Source: Candidatus Obscuribacterales bacterium
Lineage (GTDB): Bacteria > Cyanobacteriota > Vampirovibrionia > Obscuribacterales > Obscuribacteraceae
Length of the DNA: 64,000 bases
Assembly (NCBI GenBank): GCA_019637435.1
Contig: JAHBVO010000002.1
Location: 593,519 to 657,518, forward strand
Reading direction: 5' to 3'
This document shows positions 52,747 to 61,540 of the stretch, piece after piece. How positions within the stretch are numbered: the stretch's first letter is position 1; each line of letters opens with the position of its first letter. The notes beneath the pieces are model-generated. The model searched no databases, was not told the DNA's origin, and was given only the letters and a program-made list of their open reading frames with translations. A program made the position numbers and the translations under genes.

Positions 52747-53771
52747 GTGGTTTGCTTGGTCGGCGGATGCTGGCGTAAAACAACTTCTTTTACGATCGAA
52801 TCGACATGATCCATCAGCTGGATGTCTTTTGTTCTGTCGTTTGGAAACAGCTTCGCGTTTAACTGGTGCAGGCGCGGGAGCAAATGCATCTCCGGATATG
52901 TTTTTCCAAGAGTATGCTGTTCGCACCATGCCACGCGTGATAGCAAGCGTGCGCTTTCCGGCGGTGGTGTTGGAAGCATCGCAACTGGATCAATTTGCTG
53001 GTCCGGTGTCGAGTCTGGTGATGGGCCGTCATCGGCACGAGCGTCGTCAGCGAAAGCAAAGCTGCGATCTTGATGATTATCGAATGGTTTTTTACGCAGA
53101 TGAATTTCGGCGTAGCGCTCGAGAGCGTCTGTACGATTGCTGAAGTCCGGGTCTTGTGACGGCGCACCGAAGGCCTTTTTCTCCAATCGCGCTAAGCGGG
53201 TCTCAAGAGGTTGTCCGGGAAAATCTTGACCGAGAATGTTGTCTTCAAGGTAGGTAACGTGCGGATAGTCTGTGGCGTCGGTCTGCGCTTGTGTTTGCTG
53301 CTGGATGGCGCGACCGCTGCTTGCCGCCGTGGGTGGAACTCGGGGCGGATTTACTCCAGGCATGCTGGATAGTTTGGTTTCGGAATCGTGGTTTTCCAGA
53401 ATGTCAGCCAGATGAGCGACTCTTGAATCCGGCGTGCCGGTTCCAACTTCACCCAGGGTGAATTTCTCCATGCGCTGAAGACGATGCTCAATAGGCTCTT
53501 GCGTGAAGTCGTGCATGAAAAAACGTTTTTCCAGTTTTTGCAGTTCAGCGCTTGTATCCGCTGAAGGTGCCACCGATTCGCTACTTGCTTTCGCATTGTT
53601 CTGTTTCGCCGACTTAGTCGCAGGCTGTTTAGTTACCGGCACAGCAGGAGCGTTGGCCGCCAACAATTGATGATGAGATTCAGGCAAATCCCCAGCTGAT
53701 CTAAACGCAGATGCCTCGCCCGGCACGCTAATCGCCACGGCGGACAACAACACAAGTGAAGTCCAGTTCAT
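52743..53771 (-). CDS. Secreted protein with three LE-type repeats
   Basis: A signal peptide (MNWTSLVLLSAVAISVPGEASA) comes first. Three copies of a repeat of about 33 residues are then spread through the protein: KLEKRFFMHDFTQEPIEHRL-QRMEKFTLG, YLEDNILGQDFPGQPLETRL-ARLEKKAFG and WCEQHTLGKTYPEMHLLPRL-HQLNAKLFP. The pattern is LE-x3-(F/L)G-x2-(F/Y)-x5-RL-x-(R)LE-x3-FG. Pro/Ser/Asp-rich linkers separate them. The start is ATG 53771 with GGGGA 8 bases upstream; ATG 53798 lacks one. I recall similar repeats in cyanobacteria-related genomes but cannot name the family. Confidence 0.7.
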   Translation of the reverse strand: MNWTSLVLLSAVAISVPGEASAFRSAGDLPESHHQLLAANAPAVPVTKQPATKSAKQNNAKASSESVAPSADTSAELQKLEKRFFMHDFTQEPIEHRLQRMEKFTLGEVGTGTPDSRVAHLADILENHDSETKLSSMPGVNPPRVPPTAASSGRAIQQQTQAQTDATDYPHVTYLEDNILGQDFPGQPLETRLARLEKKAFGAPSQDPDFSNRTDALERYAEIHLRKKPFDNHQDRSFAFADDARADDGPSPDSTPDQQIDPVAMLPTPPPESARLLSRVAWCEQHTLGKTYPEMHLLPRLHQLNAKLFPNDRTKDIQLMDHVDSIVKEVVLRQHPPTKQTT

Positions 53772-53922
53772 ATTCGTATCCCCGATCCGACGCCACATTA
53801 TAGATCAGAGTGGTCGCAGAGTCAGGTTTCAGGGAGATTCTAAACGAAATGCTATGAACGGCGGTTAAGGATTCGCCGCTTATACATAATGTGTTTAGGC
53901 TGTCCTCAGCAGGAGAAGCAAA

Positions 53923-54798
53923 ATGGAATCCAAGAAAGTAGTCAGCACGCACCAGCCCAACCCGCCGCATATGGTTGGCGATGGCTTGCCTGTGCGCAAT
54001 ATGTTTTCCTATCGTGACCTGGGCAAAGCGGAACTTAGTCCGTTCCTAATGCTCGATTACGGTAGCCCGTCTAAATTTCCACCGACCCAGAAAAAGTTGG
54101 GCGTCGGTATGCATCCGCATCGAGGGTTTGAAACGGTCACGCTTGTTTTTCAAGGCGGGCTTCAGCACAGGGATACGGCTGGAAACTTTGGCGAGATAGG
54201 TCCGGGAGATGTGCAATGGATGACTGCCGGTTCCGGTGTGTTGCATGAAGAGTTGCACTCCAACGCGTTTCGCGAGTCCGGCGGCACGCTCGAGATGGTT
54301 CAGCTCTGGGTAAATTTGCCGGCCAAAGATAAACTGACTGCGCCTGCTTATCAAACCCTGCTTGACTCTGAAATTCGAACTGTCGAAAGTTCCAACGGCA
54401 AGGTGAAAACTAGAGTTATCTCCGGTACCATAGGCGGTACCGATGGTCCGGCGAGGACCTTTACCCCCGTCAATCTGTACGATGTAAGTTTTGAAGATGC
54501 CGGGGAGCTTGTGCTCGATCTCCCGGATGGATTCACTACAGCGGTTTTCGTCATGGATGGAACTGTCACCATTGACGGTACCACCTCCGTCTCGGGTATC
54601 GGACTGGCGGTTGTGGAGCGCCGCGGTACGCAGCTGAAGCTCAGCGCTAATGGAAGAGCGCACTTGTTGGTTATGAATGGCGAACCAATTGACGAACCAG
54701 TGGTGGGATACGGTCCTTTTGTCATGAATACTCATGAGGAAATCAGTCAGGCGATGAAGGATTTTTCGAGTGGGCGTTTCGCCGGTTCCTTGACGTAA
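53923..54798 (+). CDS. Pirin family protein
   Basis: A two-cupin, iron-binding type protein; some pirins act as quercetinases or redox sensors. The N-terminal cupin has the metal ligands in GVGMHPHRGFETVTLVFQGG and LQHRDTAGN, with the following GPGDVQWMTAGSGVLHEE. The C-terminal half shows the pirin C domain. CAGGAG lies 7 bases before the start. Substrate not known. Confidence 0.92.
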   Translation: MESKKVVSTHQPNPPHMVGDGLPVRNMFSYRDLGKAELSPFLMLDYGSPSKFPPTQKKLGVGMHPHRGFETVTLVFQGGLQHRDTAGNFGEIGPGDVQWMTAGSGVLHEELHSNAFRESGGTLEMVQLWVNLPAKDKLTAPAYQTLLDSEIRTVESSNGKVKTRVISGTIGGTDGPARTFTPVNLYDVSFEDAGELVLDLPDGFTTAVFVMDGTVTIDGTTSVSGIGLAVVERRGTQLKLSANGRAHLLVMNGEPIDEPVVGYGPFVMNTHEEISQAMKDFSSGRFAGSLT

Positions 54799-54861
54799 AA
54801 TGACGAAATGATTCAAGTTTAGACTTGAAAGTTGAAATCGGTCGAGTCAAACAAGATCGCT

Positions 54862-55953
54862 TCAGGAAAATTGCAGTGTGAGCTGGACGACATCGTCTTG
54901 CTCACGCTCGCTATCTAAGTTGGATAGCGCCAATCCAAGGAGTCGAGCGTTTCGAGATTCAACTTCTGTAGTGTCTAAAAGTTCGATGGCGATTTTCATG
55001 ATGGTATCGAAAGTGGCGATACTTTCCATTGTTGTGCGGCTGCGCGTGACTTGTTGATAGTTCGCATACTTCGCCTTGAGCGTGAGCGTACGACCTCCGC
55101 CATTGTCGCCGATCCTCCTCACTAGCGTTTTGGCTATTTCCTCAAGAGCGTCGATCATTGAATCGCGTGATGCCAGATCTTCTGCGTAACTTTCCTCGGC
55201 GCCGACCGATTTGCGTATGCGATTTGGCTGTACCGTTCTATGGTCGATGCCGCGAACGACCTGGTAGAAAAAACTTCCCATCTTTCCAAACTTGTCGATC
55301 AGTTCTGTTTCGCTCAACTTCTTCAAGTCTGCTCCAGTGCGGATGCCGTGAGAAAACATTTTTTTCGCCGTTACATCGCCGACTCCATAGAACTTCTCAA
55401 TCTTTAGGTTTTCCATAAAGGTCTCGACTTTGTCCGGTGGTATCAAACACATTCCGTTTGGTTTATTGATACCAGATGCGGTTTTTGCCAAAAATTTGTT
55501 GATCGAAATTCCGGCCGAGGCGGTGAGCCTTGTCTCTTGAAGAATGCGTTCTTTGATTTCCTTTGCGATCAATGTCGCCGATGGTAAACCGCGCTTGTTC
55601 TCAGTAACATCGAGATATGCTTCATCTAGTGCGAGAGGCTCAACCAGATCTGTATATTCGTGAAATATTCCGCGAATTTGCTTTGAAATTTCGTGATAGA
55701 CATCGAATCGAGGTCGCACGAAAATCAAGGTGGGGCACTTTTGAGTCGCCGTGCGAGACGGCATGGCGGAAAAAACGCCGAACCTGCGTGCTTCATAACT
55801 GGCCGCGCATACTACTCCCCGCCCCTCGGGTGAGCCGCCCACGGCCAGGGGTTTCCCTCTGTATTCCGGATTGTCGCGTTGCTCTACCGATGCGTAAAAG
55901 GCATCCATGTCAACGTGAATTATTTTCCGTACAATTGGAGGACTTGCGCTCAT
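54862..55953 (-). CDS. dinB: DNA polymerase IV (Y family)
   Basis: A translesion DNA polymerase. Active-site motifs are IHVDMDAFYASVEQRD, AASYEARRFGV and LALDEAYLDVTEN. Helix-hairpin-helix (FYGVGDVTAKKMFSHGI) and little-finger parts follow (GRTLTLKAKYANYQQVTRSR). The C-terminal VQLTLQFS resembles a sliding-clamp binding motif. At 363 residues it is standard. Confidence 0.95.
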   Translation of the reverse strand: MSASPPIVRKIIHVDMDAFYASVEQRDNPEYRGKPLAVGGSPEGRGVVCAASYEARRFGVFSAMPSRTATQKCPTLIFVRPRFDVYHEISKQIRGIFHEYTDLVEPLALDEAYLDVTENKRGLPSATLIAKEIKERILQETRLTASAGISINKFLAKTASGINKPNGMCLIPPDKVETFMENLKIEKFYGVGDVTAKKMFSHGIRTGADLKKLSETELIDKFGKMGSFFYQVVRGIDHRTVQPNRIRKSVGAEESYAEDLASRDSMIDALEEIAKTLVRRIGDNGGGRTLTLKAKYANYQQVTRSRTTMESIATFDTIMKIAIELLDTTEVESRNARLLGLALSNLDSEREQDDVVQLTLQFS

Positions 55954-56021
55954 CGTTGCACAAATTATCGCATAGACTGTGTTAGGATGCAGCAGTTCAA
56001 TTGTTGCAAAGGAGGATGTTC

Positions 56022-56381
56022 GTGGCGGACAAAATTACTGTTTATGAAAAACCGACTTGCAGCAAATGCCGCGAGGTCAACAAAATTTTGACTGCGCGCG
56101 GAGTTGATTTTGATAAGGTCAACTACTACATTGAACCGCTCAGCGCCTCGAAGCTGAAAGACTTGATCAAAAAAATGGGAATCAGTGCTCGTGATTTGTT
56201 GCGGACCACTGAGTCTGTTTACAAAGAACTCGAATTGTCGAAGCGAAAAGAACTGAGCGACGATGAACTGGTTGCTCTAATGGCCGAGCACCCAGATCTC
56301 ATTCAGCGTCCTATTGTAGAACGTGGAGCCAAAGCTGCTCTTGGTCGACCGGTGGAAAACATCGATAAACTTTTCAGCTAG
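56022..56381 (+). CDS. ArsC/Spx/YffB-type thioredoxin-fold protein
   Basis: 119 residues. The N-terminal KITVYEKPTCSKCREVNKIL has a CxxC (Cys13, Cys16), followed by the ArsC-type pattern YYIEPLSASKLKDLIKKMGI and QRPIVERGAKAALGRP. Family members include arsenate reductases and the Spx regulator. The lack of arsenic genes nearby makes arsenate reduction only one option. The start is GTG 56022, preceded by AAAGGAGG 6 bases upstream. Confidence 0.85.
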   Translation: MADKITVYEKPTCSKCREVNKILTARGVDFDKVNYYIEPLSASKLKDLIKKMGISARDLLRTTESVYKELELSKRKELSDDELVALMAEHPDLIQRPIVERGAKAALGRPVENIDKLFS

Positions 56382-56418
56382 AGAAGAAACCATAAAAAAT
56401 CTTGCTAGTGAGGATCCG

Positions 56419-59391
56419 TTGACGGAGTGGAAAGATCTTTTCCATTTTCAGTTTCCCCTGCGAAAGTATCAGCAAGACATAATCGATATCTGTAATCGAA
56501 AGCTCGCCGATGGCGAAAAGCAGCTGCATATAGTGGCGCCGCCCGGCAGTGGAAAGACAATCATTGGACTGCAAATAGTATCTCAGTTCAAGTGTCCAAC
56601 GCTGGTCGTTTGTCCCAATAGCACGATTCAGGCTCAATGGGCGCAGAAGCTAGAATTGTTTTTTCCAGCGGACTTCGCCGACGTCGCCGTGAGTCAGATG
56701 GTCGGCTCGCATGAAGACAGACCGCCTCGTCCAATAACGATTGTGACGTATCAGGCGCTGTCAGTTCCCGGGCGTGAGCAGGAGTATGTGAGCGAACTGG
56801 CGCAGGGGGAGTGGCTCGAAGAGGTTTCGCGCGAGCAAGGAATGTCCTCTGAAAGTGCAAGCGCTCGAATTGCAGAGCTTAAACTCAATAACCCCAAAGC
56901 CTACAAGAAAGAGCTTGGGCGACATGTGGCACGGCTTCGTAAGAGACTCGGCGCCGTTTTAGATCTGGAACAGGTATTGCATAGAAACGCCCTAGACTTA
57001 ATTGACAAACTCAAACTGGCGGAATGTCGTTTGGTGATTTTCGATGAGTGCCACCACCTCACTGATTACTGGGCGACAGTGATGGCTAAAGTGGTTGAGG
57101 CTCTTGGTGACCCGGTAATTGTAGGACTGACGGGAACGCCGCCCGAGAAAAAAACTGCCAGCCAGCAGAACCGGTATTTGAAGTTGGTTGGTGAAATTGA
57201 TTATCAGGTGCCTACGCCAGCGCTCGTTAAAGAAGGTGGACTGGCGCCATTTCAAGATCTCGTTTATTTCACCGAGCCGACTGAAGTGGAGTTGGAGTTT
57301 TTGCGCAAACAGCATGATGAAATTCATCAATTGCTCGAGACTCTTAGCGGTAGCGATATAGACACTGCACCGCTTTCTCGTTGGATTGTCGGGCGTATGG
57401 ATGAGAAAACTGGAGATGGGCGGTGGAGCGAGTTCGTCGAGCAATCGCCGGCGCTTGCCATGGCAATGGCGCGATACCTTCATACTTACAAACTGAACTT
57501 GCCTGCTGAACTCGAACTCTCTATGTCCGTTCGTCAGGCACCTGTTATAGATGATTGGATCTTACTGCTGGAAGATCTGGCTCTGAACAAGCTTAAGGTA
57601 AGCGATAGCGAACTCGACCATGAATTGCTCGAGCGGATTTCACGAGCTCTTCGAAAAATTGGATTCAGTCTATCGGAAAGAGGGATTCGTAAAATTGCCT
57701 CTCCTGTAGATCGGGTTTTGTCTTTCAGTAAAAGTAAGGTTACTGCAGTCACTAAGATTCTATCGGCCGAGTTCAGCAGTCTCGAGGACCGGCTCCGGGT
57801 GCTCGTAATCACAGATTTTGAGAAACTGTCTGCGACTACCGCTGTCACTGTTAGAGATGTTCTTGATGAAGAGGCTGGTAGCGCATATGGTGCCTTTGTG
57901 GAACTTTTGCGAACATCTGAAGGCGCCCATGTCAATCCGTGTCTCGTTACAGGTACGCGAGTTTTGATCGACAGACGAGTAGCTGACAAATTCCTGGAGG
58001 GGGCTCAAGCCTATTTGCGTGAACTGCAGTTAAGAACATCCGTTTCTCTTGAAATTGACGAGACAAGCGGGTTCGCGAGGTTAGTGGCGGACGCGGGCAG
58101 TTTTGGCCCGCGTATATATGTGGGTCTCGTGACGGCGCTTTTCGAGCGGGGCATTACTAAATGCTTGATTGGAACTCGTGGCATATTTGCGGAAGGGTGG
58201 GATAGTCAGAAGCTCAATACGATTATTGATCTGACAACGGCAACCTCACCCGTGTCTGTTAAACAATTGCGCGGGCGTGGTATCCGGCTCAATGTGGACG
58301 ATCCGCTGTCGGAGCGCAAAGTCGCAAACAATTGGGACGTTGTTTGTATCGCTCCGGAACTAGAGAAGGGGTTGAATGATTATCGACGATTTGTGCGAAA
58401 GCATGACGGCTATTTTGGTATCGCGGATGATGGCAGGATCGAATGCGGCGTTGGGCATGTGCATCCATCGTTTTCCGAACTGACTCCTAACGAAGTTTTT
58501 GCATCTATTGAGGATTACAATACCGAAATGCTTCAGCGCGCTTTGGTTCGGGAGAAAGTGTATGAGTTGTGGCAGGTCGGAATGCCTTATGAGAACCGGC
58601 AATTAGGCTGCGTTGAGATCTCTGGTTTCAGAGAGCCTGGTATTACACCGGCTCATACCGGAGTCAGGGGCGGCTACAAAGCTCATGTTTCCCAGATGCG
58701 AGGAGAGTTGAACGGTGTTTACACGAAATATGGTGCCGTTGGTCTGGTTGTCTCGGTAGCGTCTGCTGCGGTGGTCTCCACCCTGAGTATTCCAGTGATA
58801 CTAAGTGCGGTTCCTCTATTGCTTGCTCTTGTTTTGGCTAAATTACGACGCGAACGTATCGAGCACCAGTTTGAAGATGAACTTGTCACTCCATCCTCGA
58901 GGGAAACCGCTATCATCGCAATGGCGACCGCCGTGCTTGACGCGTTGAAAGAACGGAAGCTATTGCCTTCTCAAGTTAAACCGTCTTCGATTCAAGTGAC
59001 TGTTCGCGCCGACAAGACCTTCCGTGTTTTCCTTGATGATGTGGAAGCACGCTATTCCGATTTGTTTGTCAAATGTCTGGAAGAGCTGTTGGCTCCAGTA
59101 TCCAATCAACCATACGTTGTCCCAAAGTATGAGTTTGATTCGGCTCTTTGCTCCGATCGGCACTCATTTTTTCGCAAATACATCAGTGGCGAAGCCGAGC
59201 CGGAGGTCTGTACTTATCACGCTGTTCCCAAAATTCTCGCGCGTTCGGAGAAGGGGCGCGATGCTTTCGAGTTTGCCTGGAACCAACATGTCAGTCCCGG
59301 CTACGTAACGCCGACGGAACGCAATCCTGAGGTGCTCCAGAAATATTTTGGAATGGGACCAAGTCTGTCTGAGCGCATGCTATGGGAGTAA
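56419..59391 (+). CDS. Large SF2 DEAD/DEAH-type helicase with a membrane hairpin
   Basis: An SF2 helicase core with Walker A IVAPPGSGKTIIGLQ, Walker B IFDECHHLTDYW, motif III GLTGTPP, and motifs V-VI in LIGTRGIFAEGWDSQ and VKQLRGRGIRLNV. An insertion of over 300 residues lies between the two RecA-like halves. After the core come two adjacent hydrophobic helices (AVGLVVSVASAAVVSTLSIP and VILSAVPLLLALVLAKL, about 58730-58850), unusual for a helicase, and a C-terminal domain ending in WNQHVSPG... of unknown type. TTG 56419 is preferred as start because GTGAGG lies 5 bases upstream and it clears the arsC-type gene; GTG 56323 would overlap that gene by 59 bases. Role unknown; a defence function is possible but only a guess. 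Confidence 0.8.
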   Translation: MTEWKDLFHFQFPLRKYQQDIIDICNRKLADGEKQLHIVAPPGSGKTIIGLQIVSQFKCPTLVVCPNSTIQAQWAQKLELFFPADFADVAVSQMVGSHEDRPPRPITIVTYQALSVPGREQEYVSELAQGEWLEEVSREQGMSSESASARIAELKLNNPKAYKKELGRHVARLRKRLGAVLDLEQVLHRNALDLIDKLKLAECRLVIFDECHHLTDYWATVMAKVVEALGDPVIVGLTGTPPEKKTASQQNRYLKLVGEIDYQVPTPALVKEGGLAPFQDLVYFTEPTEVELEFLRKQHDEIHQLLETLSGSDIDTAPLSRWIVGRMDEKTGDGRWSEFVEQSPALAMAMARYLHTYKLNLPAELELSMSVRQAPVIDDWILLLEDLALNKLKVSDSELDHELLERISRALRKIGFSLSERGIRKIASPVDRVLSFSKSKVTAVTKILSAEFSSLEDRLRVLVITDFEKLSATTAVTVRDVLDEEAGSAYGAFVELLRTSEGAHVNPCLVTGTRVLIDRRVADKFLEGAQAYLRELQLRTSVSLEIDETSGFARLVADAGSFGPRIYVGLVTALFERGITKCLIGTRGIFAEGWDSQKLNTIIDLTTATSPVSVKQLRGRGIRLNVDDPLSERKVANNWDVVCIAPELEKGLNDYRRFVRKHDGYFGIADDGRIECGVGHVHPSFSELTPNEVFASIEDYNTEMLQRALVREKVYELWQVGMPYENRQLGCVEISGFREPGITPAHTGVRGGYKAHVSQMRGELNGVYTKYGAVGLVVSVASAAVVSTLSIPVILSAVPLLLALVLAKLRRERIEHQFEDELVTPSSRETAIIAMATAVLDALKERKLLPSQVKPSSIQVTVRADKTFRVFLDDVEARYSDLFVKCLEELLAPVSNQPYVVPKYEFDSALCSDRHSFFRKYISGEAEPEVCTYHAVPKILARSEKGRDAFEFAWNQHVSPGYVTPTERNPEVLQKYFGMGPSLSERMLWE

Positions 59392-59854
59392 ACAGCGAAA
59401 GACTGAGCTCTACTGAGTCCGAAGTCAATCCGGACAGTATTACATCACCAAGGTTCGGAAAAGTCGCAGACCGAAGGTGCAAATATCTCGACACTAAAAG
59501 GATTCGCTCATGTTCTTGATCATCCTTAGATTGTGCGGACATTGATGAGATTTTCAGAACGCGACTTCTCCCAGAAAGCGCATGGTAAGCGTCTTACTTA
59601 AGGTTTACAGGACGCGTAAAAGCCCACTGTATTTGCTTTGGCACCACATCGCATATTTGCGTTGCGGTGTTTTGAGTACGATGGGCGATTGTTGATTTTT
59701 TGTTTTGATGTATGCTGATTTGAGACAACTGAAAACGCATGGTTGCATACTCTAATGCAGCTCCCCATGCGCGTTGCATCGCCCCAGGAAATATTTTTGT
59801 TCTCCGAAAGTTTGGAAGCCGACAGGCTTGCGCTTTCGCGTGGAGATTTCTCAT
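59392..59854. other. Intergenic region before the DUF4173 gene
   Basis: About 460 bases. Open frames in it are short and have no supporting features. The last 150 bases are AT-richer and probably hold the promoter of the next gene. No structured element was recognised. Confidence 0.3.
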
Positions 59855-61417
59855 ATGAATAACATTCGACTCGTTGTGTTGTTAGCTTCAGTGCTTGGAT
59901 TGCTGAGTGACTACTTATTTCATGACACCCTATTCAAATCTGTCCCCTGGGGACTCAACCTCTTTGTGTGGCTAATGTCAGTATCTGTTGCATCGTTGAT
60001 CCTTACGTGCCGCACAAAGCCAACCAGCCAGTGGAAGAGTATGTGGTTCCTTGTGCCACCACTCTTCCTGGCTGCTGGTTGTGCCTGGCGCGACTCTGGT
60101 GTTTTACGCATTCTCGATCTTATGTTGATTGCATTCACGCTTAGCGTCGGGGCAACATCGACTATGGGCTGCCGTTTGCCTCATGCAGGCGTGACACAAT
60201 ACTTGCTGTCAATTGCGGTCGCTCTTCAATTTCTATTCAGTCGCCCGATTCAATTATTTTTTGAAGACATCGAGTGGAAAGGAATAATCGATGAGAATAT
60301 GCGCGCACAAGTTAGCGCGGTGTTAAGAGGGGTGGCAATTGCTTTGCCGGTTCTCGCTGTTTTTGGCGTCTTGTTTGCCTCAGCCGATGCGGCTTTTGCG
60401 GCACTGCTCGGTAAGACTTTTCAGTTAGATTTCGGTCAGACCGCGACCCATCTTTTGTTAGTCTTTGGATCGGTTTGGGCCGCTGGCGGATATCTGCATG
60501 GTATGTTTAATTTCAGTTTGACAAACGCTGAATTCGATCTGCCGAGAGAGGAGAGTTTAAAGCTGGGTCTGGTAGAAGCGGGTGTAGTGCTTGGTTTGAT
60601 CGATCTGCTTTTCTTATCGTTTGTCCTGGTCCAGGCGCAATACTTCTTCGGTGGTGCAAATCTCGTAGAGGTCACGAACGGAATGACCTATGCAGAATAT
60701 GCTCGACGAGGATTTTTTGAACTCGTAACGGTGGCATCGCTGGTGATACCAGTGTTACTGCTGTTGGATTGGCTTGTCGATAAGGCTTCTGCCGCAGGTG
60801 TCATAATTATTCGTGCTCTCAGTGGCGTCCAGATTGGTTTGCTCTTTGTAATCATGCTTTCAGCCGTTCAGCGCATGCGGTTATATCAGCTCGAATATGG
60901 TATGACCGAATTGCGTTTGTACACCACCGCATTCATGGCCTGGTTGGCAGTCGTATGTGTGATTTTCCTCGCTACGGTAATGCGAGGCGAACGTAAGGCG
61001 TTTGCATTCGCATCTGTTCTTTCCGGCTTGCTGGTAATAGGCGGACTGCACGCGATAAATCCGGACGCGATGATCGTTTCCACTAACATTGATAGAGCCA
61101 GAGCGGGAAAAACCTTCGATGTGGATTATGCTCTCAAACTCAGCAATGATGCAATTCCAGCTTTGATCGCCGGATTGCCGGATTTAAAACCGGAAGAGCA
61201 GCGAGCGGTTTATACAAAGTTGAGGTCCAGTTTCGGTCGTGCCTGGAAAGCTGATTGGCGCGCTTGGAATTGGTCTGGAAGCCGTGCCTTTTCTTCGGCA
61301 AGTGATTATTTAAACCGAACTTCTTCCTCTACCTTTGACAAAATTTCGCTGTTGCGTACGACACAAAATGCCGACGCATCAGAGAGTAAACCGAAGACTG
61401 CAACTCAAACCTTTTAA
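59855..61417 (+). CDS. DUF4173/DUF4153-type polytopic membrane protein
   Basis: 520 residues with 10 or more membrane helices (LVVLLASVLGLLSDYLFH, LNLFVWLMSVSVASLILTC, AIALPVLAVFGVLFASADAA and others). The sequence MTYAEYARRGFFELVTVASL matches a motif I associate with DUF4173 proteins. The C-terminal 130 residues are soluble. ATG 59855 has TGGAG 10 bases upstream. Molecular function unknown in the family. Confidence 0.82.
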   Translation: MNNIRLVVLLASVLGLLSDYLFHDTLFKSVPWGLNLFVWLMSVSVASLILTCRTKPTSQWKSMWFLVPPLFLAAGCAWRDSGVLRILDLMLIAFTLSVGATSTMGCRLPHAGVTQYLLSIAVALQFLFSRPIQLFFEDIEWKGIIDENMRAQVSAVLRGVAIALPVLAVFGVLFASADAAFAALLGKTFQLDFGQTATHLLLVFGSVWAAGGYLHGMFNFSLTNAEFDLPREESLKLGLVEAGVVLGLIDLLFLSFVLVQAQYFFGGANLVEVTNGMTYAEYARRGFFELVTVASLVIPVLLLLDWLVDKASAAGVIIIRALSGVQIGLLFVIMLSAVQRMRLYQLEYGMTELRLYTTAFMAWLAVVCVIFLATVMRGERKAFAFASVLSGLLVIGGLHAINPDAMIVSTNIDRARAGKTFDVDYALKLSNDAIPALIAGLPDLKPEEQRAVYTKLRSSFGRAWKADWRAWNWSGSRAFSSASDYLNRTSSSTFDKISLLRTTQNADASESKPKTATQTF

Positions 61418-61442
61418 CCCGCCTCCTCGCACGACCGACCGA

Positions 61443-61512
61443 CTGCGCGGAAGCGCGCAGCCGACCGCCAAAAGGATCACACCCGGTGCAGAATGTCCTG
61501 CCCGGGTGTGGT
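61443..61512. terminator. Two hairpins between convergent genes, probable terminator
   Basis: First CTGCGCG-GAAG-CGCGCAG (61443-61460), a perfect 7-bp stem. Then ATCACACCCGG / CCGGGTGTGGT (61476-61512), an 11-bp stem with one G-U, followed by CTTTG. Placed 25 bases after the DUF4173 gene and 28 bases from the end of the next, opposite gene. Confidence 0.6.
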
Positions 61513-61540
61513 CTTTGATCTGCTAGTTATCCTCGTATTC

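Noticed and set aside
59291..59542. Minus-strand open frame overlapping the helicase end
   Set aside because: Overlaps a firm gene on the other strand and has no supporting features.
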